Positions 45,106 to 57,414 of a stretch of 64,000 nt of DNA are shown one piece after another; the stretch's first letter is position 1, and each line of letters begins with the position of its first letter. The position numbers and the translations under genes were made by a program. The DNA comes from Crocodylus rhombifer (lineage: Eukaryota; Chordata; Crocodylia; Crocodylidae), in contig JAVSML010019008.1 in the NCBI GenBank assembly GCA_038503035.1, positions 1 through 64,000 on the forward strand, given 5' to 3'. The notes beneath the pieces were generated by a model. It had not been told where the DNA came from and did no database searches. It saw only the letters and a program-made list of their open reading frames with translations.

Positions 45106-46279
45106 TACATATTGGTACTGACTGGATTAGTTGTACTGAAGACTGAATTCTTGCCAGCGAGTTAAAATAAAGATACCTGTTTGACATATCCTTAGGAAAT
45201 TCTGTAAAACCTTCTGTAAAAGGCCTCTTCCACCCCAGGAAATATACACACTACCAACCCCTTTGACCTAAAAGAAACCCGTGCCCAATCAAAAAAAATT
45301 AACCTGTTGAAAGGAAAAAAACCTTTTGAAATAAGTCATTTTCAAGTCATCAATGTAAAATAATGCTGGAGGGGGGAGGCAGGGGGAACCACATGACCCT
45401 TTCCTGGCCAGAGCTTTTATCATTAAGAGGGAAAAGTGCCACTGGTTTTACAAAATCTACCAGGGATTTTGATTTAGTTACAGATTTTATATGGATGCTG
45501 ATCAGAAACAGCTGTGATAGGGAGCAATGTAAAATGCTAATACACGGTCTCTTTGTCCATTAAAATTGCTGAATACCTATGTATACCTATGGAATTATAT
45601 ACAAATGTTTTCTAATAACAATATTGCTATTTGTGGTCTGGAAACCAGCCACTTGACTGAGGAAGTTGTGCCAGTAGGTGCCAATCAGCTGTCAACTGTT
45701 AAAACCTTTCTCCCACTGCCTACCCATGCTGTACTGTAGCCTAGGGGAGTAATACAGCATATGACTTTCAATGGGAACGTCATTTTTGATGCCTACTTCT
45801 TTAAGCAGTTTTGTAAACCCCACTGTGCCTCTAACTGCATCTATAGGTGCTTAAATGCCTTTGCAAATCATGCCCAGGATGACTAGCACAATTTGCAAAA
45901 GAATAAATAACCACCCACAAATGAACATAGAGCCATACCCATCAGCACACTCATGGAAATGGATGGAAACTGACATTTAGCTTAGCAGGAATGGGCCATT
46001 GTCTGAAATCTTTACTGTACTTGCTTCTTTACTCAGGCCAAATCTTACTGATATTAGGAAGAGTTCTGACGAAGGACTGAATGAAACTTAGTTTGATCTT
46101 CAAGATTCAACCCAGTAATGATAATGATCTTGCAATTAGGAACCCAGCACTGGAAAATAGCTCCTATGTCGTTCAGTTCAGTCTCCTCCTGCTGCAGACA
46201 CCATGCCATATAATCCCTTTAATTAATTTATCAAACTCAGACGAGAAAATTGTTAGAGATTATCTCCTACTCAAATGCT
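45106..46279. other. No recognisable feature
   Basis: AT-rich unique-looking sequence. Confidence 0.5.
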
Positions 46280-46597
46280 AGAAAGCAGGTTCAGAACCTC
46301 CCTCCTCAGGTCATTCGGAACTTCCTTCTAATTTCCCGCCTAGGATTCTTCATGCCAGTTTGCGACCATTTGCGCTTGTGCCAACATTGCTTTTAGCTTA
46401 AAATCCTATTCTCTCTTTCCAGTATTTGCCCTCATTATGTATTTGCAGAAAGCAATCATATCCTATCTAAACTTTGGTTTTCTGAGGCCAAATAAGCCAA
46501 ACTCTTGTAATATAGACTTTCCAGTCTCCTAATCACCTGAGTTGCCCTACTCTGAAACCATTTCAGTTTGAATTCATCTTCCTTGAACAGGGGTTGT

Positions 46598-46735
46598 GAC
46601 ACTCTCCCTATGCCTGAAGAAGGGTGTTTGTGCCCAAAAGCTTGCAAAGAATAATTTTTCCAACTATTTAGTTGGTTTAATAAAATAGATTATGTTTACT
46701 CAAAGAGCCTTGTCTTTCTTGAACATGCATGATCA
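46598..46735 (-). mobile_element. Repeat family R1, copy 3
   Basis: Complement of copy 1: CCTGAAGAAGGGTGTTTGTG, the hairpin CCAACTATTTAGTTGG, then TTTAATAAAATAGAT and AGAGCCTTGTC. It interrupts ancient CR1 sequence. Confidence 0.65.
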
Positions 46736-48113
46736 AAATTGTACCCAACTTTGTAAATGAGATCTCCTAGCACTTTGTACAATGACATTAATACTTCCCT
46801 GTCTCTACTGGAAATGTCTCCTCATATATATGAGAATCATGTTTGCCTTTTTCATGGCCACATTTCATTGGTTGCGTATAACCATCCCATGATCAGCTAA
46901 TACACTAATAACCTGTTATTTAGACGTGAGCTCGCCATTAATAGCAAAAATCCTTTTAGGTCCTAAATGCAAGACTGCACATTGAAATATTACATTACAG
47001 AATGTTCCTATTAGTCCAGTCCTCTAGGTCATCCAGTTTGCCCTGTTTGATACTCCAGTCCTCCTCTCTGTTGATGGTGTCTCTCCAGAATGACTTTGTG
47101 TCATTAGCAAATGTCATTACAATACTCCTACTTTGTGTACCTGGATTAGTAATGAAAATTGGTGCCAAGACCAATCCTCATGAAACTCTGCTACTAATTT
47201 CCCTGCAGCCTGATAGTTCAACATGCAGTACAACTTGTTCTGTCTCCTCAATCAGTTCTATGCCTACCTTATAATTCCCATAGTAATCCTCTTCATCTCC
47301 AGTTTAGCTAACAGGTTCCTCTCTGGCACTGTATCAAATGTTTGACTCAAGTCCATATAGATTAGATCTACCACATTTTCCCTGTTTAGGAAAAGAGAGA
47401 ATGTTATCAGGTTGGTCTGGCACAAGGAATCTTTGATAAATCCATTGGGCATGTTGTAACATTCTTTTGATTACTTCTATTGCTTAATTACCCCCCGCAT
47501 CAAATAACAGGGAAAATAACAGGCTTGGAAAAGCCCAGATCACTTTTTCCCCCCCGTGTGTACAAATACTACATTTGCCTCTCTCTAGTCATATGGCACT
47601 ACCTTGACAGATTTATTAAAAATCCTTGCTACTGGATTTGTGATTTCAAGTGCCGGCTCTTTCTGTATTCTAGGGTGAAGATTATCCCATCCCTCCAAGT
47701 TAAGTGCATTAAGCTCTTTGAATTTTGCTTTCACTTCAGTTATGGTAATTTCTATTTCCTTATCCACATTCTCATTATTCATCCTGCCTTTGTCCCCATG
47801 TTCAACATCATTGTGATTATTGAAAACTGAGGTAAAAATATTCATTTAGTTTTTGGGCCATGCCTAGATTATCTTTAATCTCTACTGCATCCGCACCGCA
47901 TAGTGTTCCCATTTCCTCTGTTCTTATTCTCTTTTCATTTGTATGGTTAAGGAATTTTCTCCTATTTGTTTTAATTTCCTTTGCAAGGTTTAACATATCT
48001 CGATTTTGGGCAAGTCTCACTTTATCCCTACATTTTCTAACTTTAAAGAAGTAGCTCACTCTGCTGATCAATTGCTTTTGCACTCCTTGTAGGTCCTCTA
48101 TTTAATCCTTCTT

Positions 48114-48370
48114 GGGCATGTCCACACGAGATGCTACTGGGCAGTAGCAATGAGCTATTGTGCACGAGTGTTGGTGGGCACTAACTATGATGCAATGCTA
48201 CTGCACAGTAGTAATGAGCTACTGTGCAATAGCATCTGAAAAACCATGTGTGGGGATGGTACTGTGCAGTTACACCAGTTACTGCACAGTCATTTAGTTC
48301 TTGCTTATGCAAGGACTAAATGACTGCTCAGTAAAAACTGCACAGTCCACTGCTTGTGTAGATGCTGCCC
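48114..48370. mobile_element. Palindromic MITE family P, best copy
   Basis: Left end GGGCATGTCCACACGAG; right end complements to GGGCAGCATCTACACAAG. Inside are CTACTGGGCAGTAGC, CTACTGCACAGTAG and TACTGTGCAGTTACACCAG, short palindromes built on CTACTG/CAGTAG. The flanks share only CTT on each side, so a 3-bp target duplication is possible but weakly supported. It interrupts an ancient CR1. Confidence 0.75.
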
Positions 48371-48550
48371 CTTGTCTCCTGAATTTCTCAATATCTGCTC
48401 TTTCATAATCAAAATTAGCCTAGCTACAGACATGTTCTTGTTTATTCTTCCATTTAATTTAAACTGAAACAGCTGGTTCTTACTTGATCCAGTGTTATGT
48501 CTTTGCCCTCCTTGTGTCAGAACCAGAAGAGTTCCACTGAAGATCACCTG

Positions 48551-51152
48551 AGCTTCCAGTTATCTACTTCCCTTTACCCCAATGGGTCACAAAGATTGAC
48601 ATCTAACTGATAGAGCCAGAATCCATTGGCTTTTTGTCCATATGCCTATGTAAAGTGAGCTCTGGATTCTCTGTCCTTGATAAAAAACTTACATTTCTAC
48701 CTGTTTAGTTCAGTGTACACATGGGTCTTCCATCATTTTGTGTTCTTCCATCATTAGGATAAAGGACAAATGAGCAAGAAAAAAGGATTTTGTATCCACA
48801 GTGATGTGGAAGTAGTCATCCACACTGCATATACACTCTAACCCCAAACCCACTATACTCTGTGGGAAGATTCCCATTTACTTTAGTGGGCTTCTAGTTA
48901 AGGGAGCTGAGGGCCTTGGAAGATGTGCTGAGCACAGTTCTGAATTCTAAGTTTCCCAGATCCCATGAAGCACCTAGATTACCCTATATAAAACACAGAA
49001 ATTTTGGTTCCTAGGGGAACTTGTCATACTCATGTTAGGGATACCTTTTTCTTTCTTACATTACTATAGTTCTTTGGTCAGTGTTAGATGCACACAATTC
49101 TTTCTGTTGTTCTTTATCATTGTTGTATGACTGCTTTGGCATTAGTTTCCATGAATTCTCACTGACTGAATTACTCTTTGAGTTTGGGGTAAATCAAGGA
49201 ACTTCAGGGCAAAGATCAATTCAAATCTCCAGGATCCATCTACCGTTAGGTTGAATTGCAGTTCTAGTCACTGGTGCATGTGTCTTATTCTCTCCATAGT
49301 ACATCTTTTTCTTCTGGCCTCTGTTCTGTCTGGAGATGGAAAATGACTGCAGTCAGTGAAAGCTGTCTCTCTTTCTCTCCCTCTCTGTGTGTGTGCATAT
49401 CTCCAAATTAAAGGGGAAGTGAGAAAGTTTAATTGTGACCCCCCTCCGTGTTCCTCTTCACAGACTGGTGGAACCACGATAGGGGTAAATTGCTAACACA
49501 CTTTAATTCTGCCTCTTATGAGCTTATCACAAGTCTAGTAGCTCATTATGCCCTCTGTTTTTTTTTTCTCTAGGGATGCTATAGAATTACAACAGTGTAA
49601 CTAACACTTTTTGTCATTTAGAACCATAGGTGGCAGGAGTATGCGTGATTTCATTGTCTTTAGTTCCATAATTACAGGTTTGTGCCTATTCCCGCTGTCT
49701 CTGCAGGGTGCTTGTACAGTGCATGTACTTCAGTCCTTTCAGGGTGGTTACATGGTGGGTTAACATGGAATATTGCACTGTTACCATGTGGTACAAATTG
49801 ATATGCAGATGACCTCTTTGTTGTAGAGGGGATGGCTGTGCTTGGGGCCGTTTAACCTCATCCAACTTCAGAATGATGATGCATGTGCCTGTGAGCTGAG
49901 CATCTCAATGTAAAGATAAAAGTAGCCTGAGATAAACTAGGTGTAAGGGGTACACCTTGTATATACATAGGTTGAGTGGTAAAGAGTTGTTTCTGTAGGA
50001 AGTTGTATCAAGATCTACAGAGTACCTGTGAATACTTCATGAGTGTATGGTGAATGGTGTATTGATATGCCAGCATATACCTTAGCCAGTTCCCATGTAA
50101 TTTCATTGATTTTCTTGCATATTGAAATTGCTTTTCCAGCATGAAAAACATTTGAGGATGCTATGTGGTGGTGAATTGTGGTGTGAAGGTGTCTGAATTG
50201 ATGTTTCCTTCTGATATACTGCACATACCAGCTCCATTTAAAAATGTAAATATTATTATCCTTTGATTTCAGCTTCTGATTACTCCAGACATTTGTGGAT
50301 GATAAGCCAGACTTGCTTCAAGTTCTGCCACCTTTCATCAGTGTGTATTATGTTTATCAGACAGAAATCAATGTACAGTTGGAAAGGATAGCGCATAGAC
50401 CATCCAGCAGAAGCCACAGTATGTTAACTCTATGTTAATCAGCACATTTATGTTCAACTTTGAAAGACACGGTAGCTGAAGCCAAAGCTGCTGACAGAGC
50501 AGCTCTTTCGTGAAATTCTCTTCCTTTTCCTCTCTTTGAACAAGGGAATTTGCATGAAACCAGGACTCCTGCCTTTTTCTATGTAAGGAAATGGTAAATC
50601 TTGTATTGACTTCACTGGAAGAAAAACTCATGTCCCAAGGCCCCGTTTCAGCTAAGTACTTAACCATATGCTTAATTTTAGCCACATGCTTGGGTCCTAG
50701 TGAAGCCAGAGGAAATGAAGTGCATGCTAAGTGTGAAGATTAGATGCTTTACTGAACAGGGATAGCATTACCTTTTGAAGTGGCATACATTTCATCTCCC
50801 CACTAGTCCATTGTTTCCTGTGTGCTAAATGCAGTCATAACATCTCTTGTGTGACCTCACAATGATTTCCATGACAACTGAACAATAGGTTTCCAAGCAG
50901 CCGTTCATGTGCAAGCTTGCACGTGTGAGTACCTCCATAGCCTGTCAGTTATTACTGAGGCTGATTGCTTTATGCTGGCCTGTAAAACAGCACAGTCCAC
51001 AATCACATCCTGACATCCAAACCCACCTGCAGAGGGAGGGGCTGAAATCTGAACCTGAATCCACCTTTGTCATTAGCCTTTATCACTTTACAAGGATCAA
51101 CCAAAATCCCAGACTCCAATACCCCAGATGCCAGGTACATACCCACATGTTG
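48551..51152. other. Unique sequence, no gene seen
   Basis: A short CT/GT-rich stretch lies at about 49366-49398. Open frames have no motif. Confidence 0.5.
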
Positions 51153-51160
51153 CCACCTAG

Positions 51161-54150
51161 TAGGGCTGTCCAGAGCAGGTAATTTTCGATTCGACAGCCA
51201 TGTCGAATATTAAACCGGGTCCCGCTTTGATTTGCCATCCTCTTCGAGTCAAAGCGGGTCCACTTGGACTTGAGGTCGAAGCTCAGTCGAATATTTGAGC
51301 TGCTTCGACTTCCCAATAGGCTACAATGGGGAAGGGCGAGGCAGGCTATAACGTTGGCATTTCTTGTCTGATCTTGATGAAACTTGCAGGAACGGTAGCT
51401 CCCGAGGAGCCCACAAAGCCTGCCAAGTTTCAACAAGATAGGTTCGGGGGTGCAGGGAAACTGCACCCCAAATTCTTGAGAGAAAACCGTCTGTGTGGAG
51501 AGCCACAGGGAGCCCCAACCTGCCGGCCTGCTCGCCCCTGAGGAGCCCACGACGCCCGCCAGCTTCCACGGTGCTGGGTGCAGGGCTCTGGGGGAAACTG
51601 CACCCTCGGCTGCTGGCAGGCACAACTCGTGACACAGACGGAGCGAGGAGGGCGGCGCTCGCTCCGTCTGCTCCCGGCGCGCGGGCCCCCGGCAGCGGGG
51701 TCACCCTGAGGGGCACCGGCTGCTCCCCCAAACCAGGCTCCAGGCAGGTGCGGTGGGTGTCACGGCACCCGCAGCCACGCTGAGCACCCTCTCGCTTGGC
51801 ACGCTGGTCGGTGGACAGGACAGGGATTCCCGGGACAACTGTGGCCAGATCTGGCCACTTCGGGCTGCGGGGTGCCCAGCAGGCCAAGGCGTCGCAGGCC
51901 AGGGGCTCCACGGGCTCGGCAAGATAGGCAGACACCGCAGTGTGAGGGCTGTCTGCCTGATCCTGGGCTCTGGTGGGTCTGGACCCCCTCATGTTTGCCA
52001 TGGCCTTCGCCCATATTGGCAGCGCCTGCGGGGGAGGGGAAGACTGGCTCGGGGCTGGGGGCTGGGTTCAGGCAGTGGATCCCCCTGTCCCACTTCCCCC
52101 CGCCTCCGCCTCCGCCTCCGTCACTGTCTTCATAAGTACCTCCCTCCAGGGACTCGGCGTCTCGCTGCCACATACGGTGCCCTTCGCCCTCGGGTCACAG
52201 ATGGCGGCCAGCACATGCACTGAGTTGGACCCCAAGGGTTCAAGCCTTTTCCTAAGACCTCCTTCAGCCGCCTCACCAGTGCCTGCACATCTGGTGACAG
52301 TGGCCTGCCCCAGCCAGGGACATCGGCCCCCAGGAAGCTCTCCGTTTGGCTGTGGAGCTCCTTCACTATGGGCACCACCTGGCTGAGGAGGCATCGGCAG
52401 CACTGAGGGTCTCAGTGGCCTCGAGGAAGAGCCTGAGGACCAGCAAGATCTGGGAGATGGCATCCCACTCAGCTTTGGTCAGGGGGCCGCTGATCCCAAT
52501 CTCCCCAGGCAAGGCCAGCTCATGGATGGCCTTCTGTTGCTGCACCGGCCTCTCGAGCATTGGGTATGTGGAGTCCCTCCAAGTCTCCATGTCCTGCATG
52601 AATCTGTGCTGCGGGACATTTAGCTCTGCTTGTTTGTCCCACAGCATCTTGCCCCCTTGATGCTCCAGTGGAAGTAGCCTGCCACCTTCCTGCATCTGGA
52701 AACGAGCCTGCTGGTGTTGCTGGCGCCATCACCGGCAGCCCTGTCCCCCTCCAAGGTGTCCGTCACAGTCAGATGCAAATTGTGTGCCACACAGCGAATC
52801 CCAGCAAAGTTGGCATCACGGACTGCCTTGACCATATTGGCCCCATTGTCGGTGACCATGAAGCTGCGGGTGAGCTCACCCTGCCCAACGCCCAGCCACC
52901 CTGCACCATGCGGTTCATGGCCCCCCTTATCTCCGCTGCTGCGTGGGACTCATCCATCACCTCGGTGTGAAGGAGAGCCACACCAGTGCCCTGTGAGGGA
53001 GAGGTACGCCTAATCTCCACCCCAGCTGCTCCAGATGTCTGAGGTGAAGTGTACGGTCACCTGCAGACCTGCCTTGTGCAGCTCCTCCCTCAAGTGCTCC
53101 CTGCATGTTTCGTATAGGGAGGGCACCACCGTCCTGCTGAAGGTGATACGTGCGGGCACCTGGTAAGATGGAACCAGCAGCGCCAGGAGCCGCCTGAACC
53201 CTGGCCGCTCAACAAAGGCGAAGGGCTGGCCATCCAGAGCAAGCATCTCCCCGATGGTCTGGGTGACCTGCTTGCATTTGCAACTGGTCCCTTTTGCCCC
53301 CCATGTACCAGGGTGCCCTGCCTCTGCTGTGGAGGACGGGGGTGTGGAGCGAGCGGGGGCTGTTCCTGTGGCAAAGGGGTGGTGGTACCTGTGGGGATGA
53401 TTCAGCATCCCCGAGGTGGTCATGCACTTTGTTCCCTTGCCCCAGCTGATTTTGGCTCGGCAGTGCATGCAGATAGCAAATGTGGGATCATCTGCCAGCT
53501 CATAAAGGTCCCAGACCATGCTAGTACTAGGCCTTTCCCTCTGGCGTGCGGGTGCATCTGTGGATGCTGCTGAACTCTCCCCCTCTTCAGCAGTCAGAGG
53601 CACAGCCAGAGAAAGAGCAGACTCAGCTGAGCCACTTGCCCTCACCTGTACAGAGGCACCTTCTGAAGTGCCTTCTGGGAAAGACCTCGTAGCTTGAAAG
53701 GAAAAAACCTGAGGGGTGTTGAGCGCAAACTCGACTGATTCCCCCTCCTTCCCTTGCCAGGGCACTGAGATCCAGATCCAGTGCCAGCTCTTCTTCTGGC
53801 GCGGGAAGGCTCAGCAATGGCAGTGACACAGGGTGGAGGAGTGCGCTGTTGTGCTGGTTGCAGTTATGGTGGGAGAGGTTGTGGCTGCTGTGTCTGGACA
53901 CGAGAGAGTCTCTAGCCAGCCACACGTCAGTCATGAAAGCACTCCTTCCCCCTCTCCCCCTCCCTCCCCTTACTTTCCTTTTTTTCCCCCCACAGGGAAT
54001 CCAGTATAGGCAAGTCAAATATTCGACTTGCGCTGTTAATATTCAACTTCCAGTATTCGATTCAACAGCTATTTGACTTTCACTTTTCAAGGTTGAATAT
54101 GTCGGATATTTGTCGAATCGAATATTAAGTCGAAGCTTTGCACAGCCCTA
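51161..54150 (-). mobile_element. hAT DNA transposon, near full length, decayed
   Basis: TIRs: the left end TAGGGCTGTCCAGAGC and the complement of the right end, TAGGGCTGTGCAAAGC. Flanking 8-mers CCACCTAG (51153-51160) and CCACTTAG (54151-54158) agree at 7 of 8, the hAT target-duplication length. The 2990-bp body holds a transposase remnant on the minus strand. Subterminal regions carry 12 TCGA-centred words in about 280 bp, many as TCGAATATT or ATTCGA, plausible transposase binding sites. Hairpins: CCCGCTTTGA (51221) with TCAAAGCGGG (51249), and CAGACGGAGCGA (51635) with TCGCTCCGTCTG (51659). The TIR is shared with MITEs A, C and D, pointing to a common transposase. Confidence 0.93.
51701..53765 (-). 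pseudogene. hAT transposase with BED zinc finger (frameshifted)
   Basis: A cut-and-paste transposase remnant read across several frames. The N-terminal open segment (53765-53010, 251 residues) has a BED finger: SMVWDLYELADDPTFAICMH (C99, C102) and LNHPHRYHHP (His pair near 123-129). Then come FAFVERPGFRRLL, YQVPARITFS and VHFTSDIWSS, where Asp243 is the likely first catalytic Asp. After a frameshift near 53015, the second catalytic region MVTDNGANMVKAV and the C..H motif RCVAHNLHL lie at 52859-52620. The TWRDSTYPMLERPVQQQ block (52366-52695) and a LAAICDPRAKG block (about 52200) follow. The C-terminal dimerisation motif SVPSERVLSVAAG lies near 51780. At least four frame changes make it inactive. 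BED fingers are typical of ZBED-like hAT families; closer placement needs alignment. Confidence 0.9.
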
Positions 54151-54158
54151 CCACTTAG

Positions 54159-55384
54159 GCCCATTTCTTCTAGATAGCAAAGCCTTTCTTAGAACCTAAG
54201 AGTCAATTAGCCAGCTGGGGAAAAATGATGATATTGAATGTTGCTTACAATCTCCAAAATACTAGGCAAAGATATAACAGGATAAAAGACTGCTGTGCCT
54301 CAGTGCAGAAAAGTCTCAGACCAGCTGTGATTGCAGTGAGGATCTAAGTCAAAAGCTCAATCTACTCCTGGCCAATCGCTGAAAACCCAGTGACAACTCT
54401 TAGCCCTTCTTTCTGTGCTTCACCTGTTCCTCCTGAAGACACCTGGCAGGAGAAATGTCCCAAGACTCAAATGGAAATCCTTCTGGCTAAGGGCATGTTT
54501 CCCAGGGCATGTCTGTACTCCTCCCATGCTATACTCAGGGGCGCTACCAGGCAGAACACCCTACCCACCCAAGCTCGGGATGCACCAAATCCCAGAAATG
54601 GGACAAAGCAGCTGCCTCAGAACATCCCTGAGTGATGGCTTGCCTGAGACTGGAGCTAGTTATATTTGAGAAAGGTCTGAAATACAGTATGTCTGTCTCT
54701 GGCACTTCAGTTAGGGAGCATATCCAAAACCTCAGTTAAACGTAATGTTAACGTCATAATTACTGCCTTCTATTTTCATTTGAAGTGCAAGAAATGCACA
54801 ACCATCTGTGTGACTCATTTGCATAAGTGATGCCAAACCCAGTGCCTGCAAATGAGACACACTATTACCTACTTCCTACAGAGCAAATATCATTCAGCAA
54901 TCACAAAAGCCTGGATTTAGAAAGGCATCTTTATCTAGAATAGTACATAACCATACACTTGAAATTAAATACATCCTTTAGCCCCATGGAAGCATGGGCT
55001 GCAGGACCCTAAAAAACCCCAGAATTTTAACTCATCTTAGTTCTTATTAAAATAATAGTTACTTTTCTCAAAAAGCTGACTATGAGGCCAAATTCGAGTT
55101 GACAGCATCTTAGTAAAGTAAATAGAAGCTCTGGTAGAATATGAACCACAAAGCTGGTGCATTTGTGTTGTGTGAGGTCCAGACATTAACACTGGCCCCA
55201 GATAAAGAACAAATCTTAACAGTTTTAGAGCAAATCTATAACCTGCTTTTGTGCATTTCAGCCAATTAACAGCACATACGGTAAATATATTTTTGTAAGC
55301 TATGTATGTATATTTGTATTTAAATACATGTAAGACTAAATGCACGGTGCATATGCGTGTACACCTGTGTACGCATACACACAT
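54159..55384. other. No recognisable feature
   Basis: Unique-looking sequence. Open frames near 54390-54669 have no motif. Confidence 0.5.
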
Positions 55385-55585
55385 ATTAGAGCAGGTGAAA
55401 GGGGAAGGGAAGTTTTTTTTCACAAAAATGTTTTACTCTTCATTGAAAACCCAAAAGCCTCCCCCCATGCAAGCAGTTTTTGCTTCTTCAACAAAGCCTT
55501 TTTTGCTGAAAGCCGATACGTCCCATGAAAATTTTAATTTAGTTGAAAGCCCAAAATTTCCATTGAAAAACAGTTTAGATGAAAA
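55385..55585. repeat. A/T-rich foldback-like repeat
   Basis: Repeated GAAAA/TTTTC words (TTCATTGAAAACCC, GATGAAAAATG, TTTCCATTGAAAAAC) resembling the stretch at 21080-21470. Low-confidence assignment to one old repeat type. Confidence 0.35.
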
Positions 55586-57414
55586 ATGCGTGTGTGTCTG
55601 TATGTCTCTAAGCTATCTTCAGCCTTAATGTACATGTCCCTATTTCAGCTCCCAAGCCAGAAGTAAACTGGGCTCACCTCCAAGAGTTACAGCTTTAAGA
55701 AATGTAAGTAATTGCACCATTACCCTTTTTATTTGTTTAATTTTTTTTTTCCTTCAGACTGCTCTGTTAGTTTATCATACATGTGGTCTAATTAAAGCTT
55801 CCTGCAGGACGTTTCATCCAGAATAAATAATGACATTGCTTAGAAGGGCTCTAGATTACTTTTTTTTTTTCCCCCTCCAGCGCTGCTTAAAGGGAGGTTG
55901 CTGTTTAAAAACTGTGCCTGGGCAGAAGAGACAGTTTTATAATTACATTTCCAGGCTTCTTTATATTCTTTTGTATTATAGGCTTGTACAGGGATAAACT
56001 GGACAGGGCTGCTGGAAAGCAGCCAGGCGGAATTGTCAGAGTGAGAGCGGCTAGACAGAAAGTGAAACAGAACAAAGAAATCAAAAAATATGAAGAGGAA
56101 GCTCTCAGAGTAATAGCTTTGGCAGTAGCACTGACCAGAAGGCAGTCCTGTTTCTGGATGGCTTTTGAGGTTTTGGAAACTTGCTTTCATTTGCATTAGA
56201 ACAAATCCAAAATCTTCTGAATGCTCTTTGCACAAAAAAAGCAGCAATTTGTGTCAAAGCCTTTGATTTTTAGACCAAAACTTAGGTTTTGATTTGGGAA
56301 ATCAAGTGGAAGAGTGGGGAGGTGCAGACGAGCTGGTAATTTCAGGTTGGAGTTCTTGGTTCTTTTTTGGATATGCTTTGCTAAAATATTCTTTCCCTTA
56401 GGATCCATTCTCTGTCTTCCTAAAGTACAGGATACTGGGCTAGAAGGACCTGTGGTTTGAGGCAGCATAGCATTTCTATTGTTTTTGTGAATAGTAGATC
56501 TGTATACTGTATCCCAGATTGCACTGAATCGGGCAGAGCAGTCACCTGACTTCTAATGGCCAATATCTAAGCCCAGTGCCCCAACTAGCATGCTACAGGA
56601 TATAGGAATATCTCCCTCTCTCTCCCTGTCCCATGCACCATCCCAATAAGACAGCACACTTCTCTGAAATGCCATCCCCCCTTCAGATGTGCTAGGTTTC
56701 TAGATCTAGGTCACAAAAAGAGTCCAAGACAGGAAAATCTCATTTTTTGTATTCTTTGTTCAAAAAAGCTGTGAAGTTTACCATCAATCAGCCTTTACAA
56801 CTGGTATGAAAAAGGAAACCTGCAAGCTTTGGAATACATCTAGATTTGTTCCCATTGTCTGTGAGAAGAGTGATTGAGAACAACTGGAATGAGAGGAGAA
56901 AAGTGTCTGTGAGTATGGAAGAAACTGAATGGCGAGTGTATCTCTTTCATACTTTCCTTGAAGGTTCAATGTGTGTGTGTACTTTATTCATAATGACAAT
57001 ATGATGTGATTCATCAAAATTGCTTCTTCCTAGTAAATTATTATAAGATGTGTTGTTGTACTACGATGTTGTGGCACATATGAATGATGTTAAAATACTG
57101 AACAGATGAAATGATAGCACCTGCTACAAAGCTACTTATAAAGCAGAGTGTGTGAAATCATTTGTACCTGTCCCCATTGCAAGTTGTAGGTTACTCATCT
57201 TATGATAATTTATTATGAAGAAGGCAATTTCTGTTATTCTTTTATTAAAGCATTTCTCAGTGTTCCCTAATTCTCCCTCTATTTACCTGACATTAGTTCT
57301 TGCCTTCAGGCATGTAACATAGGAGAAAATTTACATTTAGCCTAGTTCTGAGGTCCTTTCTTAGTCAAAATTCCCAGTGGGCCAAATCTTGAAGTCTTTG
57401 TGTTAAGCAAAGTA
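55586..57414. other. Unique sequence, possible conserved non-coding stretch
   Basis: The segment 55780-56130 lacks any repeat signature and has an open frame (55984-56199, rich in basic and acidic residues) after a pyrimidine-rich tract and TATAG. I cannot identify a protein family, and conservation cannot be judged from one sequence. Nothing else is identifiable to 57414. Confidence 0.35.

Larger units (their letters stand above)
46280..48550 (-). mobile_element. Ancient CR1 LINE, copy 2, with two insertions
   Basis: Minus-strand translation shows a decayed RT: VDLIYMDLSQTFDTVPERNL at 47264-47452 (compare DIVFLDFRKAFDTVSH at 36316-38545), NPVARIFNKSVKVV, and a linker (LAKEIKTNRRKFLNHTNEK, LNEYF) at 47585-48083. 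The 3' part lies at 46290-46600 and 46740-47030. An R1 repeat (46598-46735) and a family P MITE (48114-48370) are inserted; CR1 sequence resumes at 48371 with blocks also found in copy 1. Non-functional. Confidence 0.8.

Noticed and set aside
51753..52386. Long plus-strand open frames in the hAT element
   Set aside because: They lie opposite the transposase remnant in GC-rich DNA; the minus strand carries the hAT motifs.
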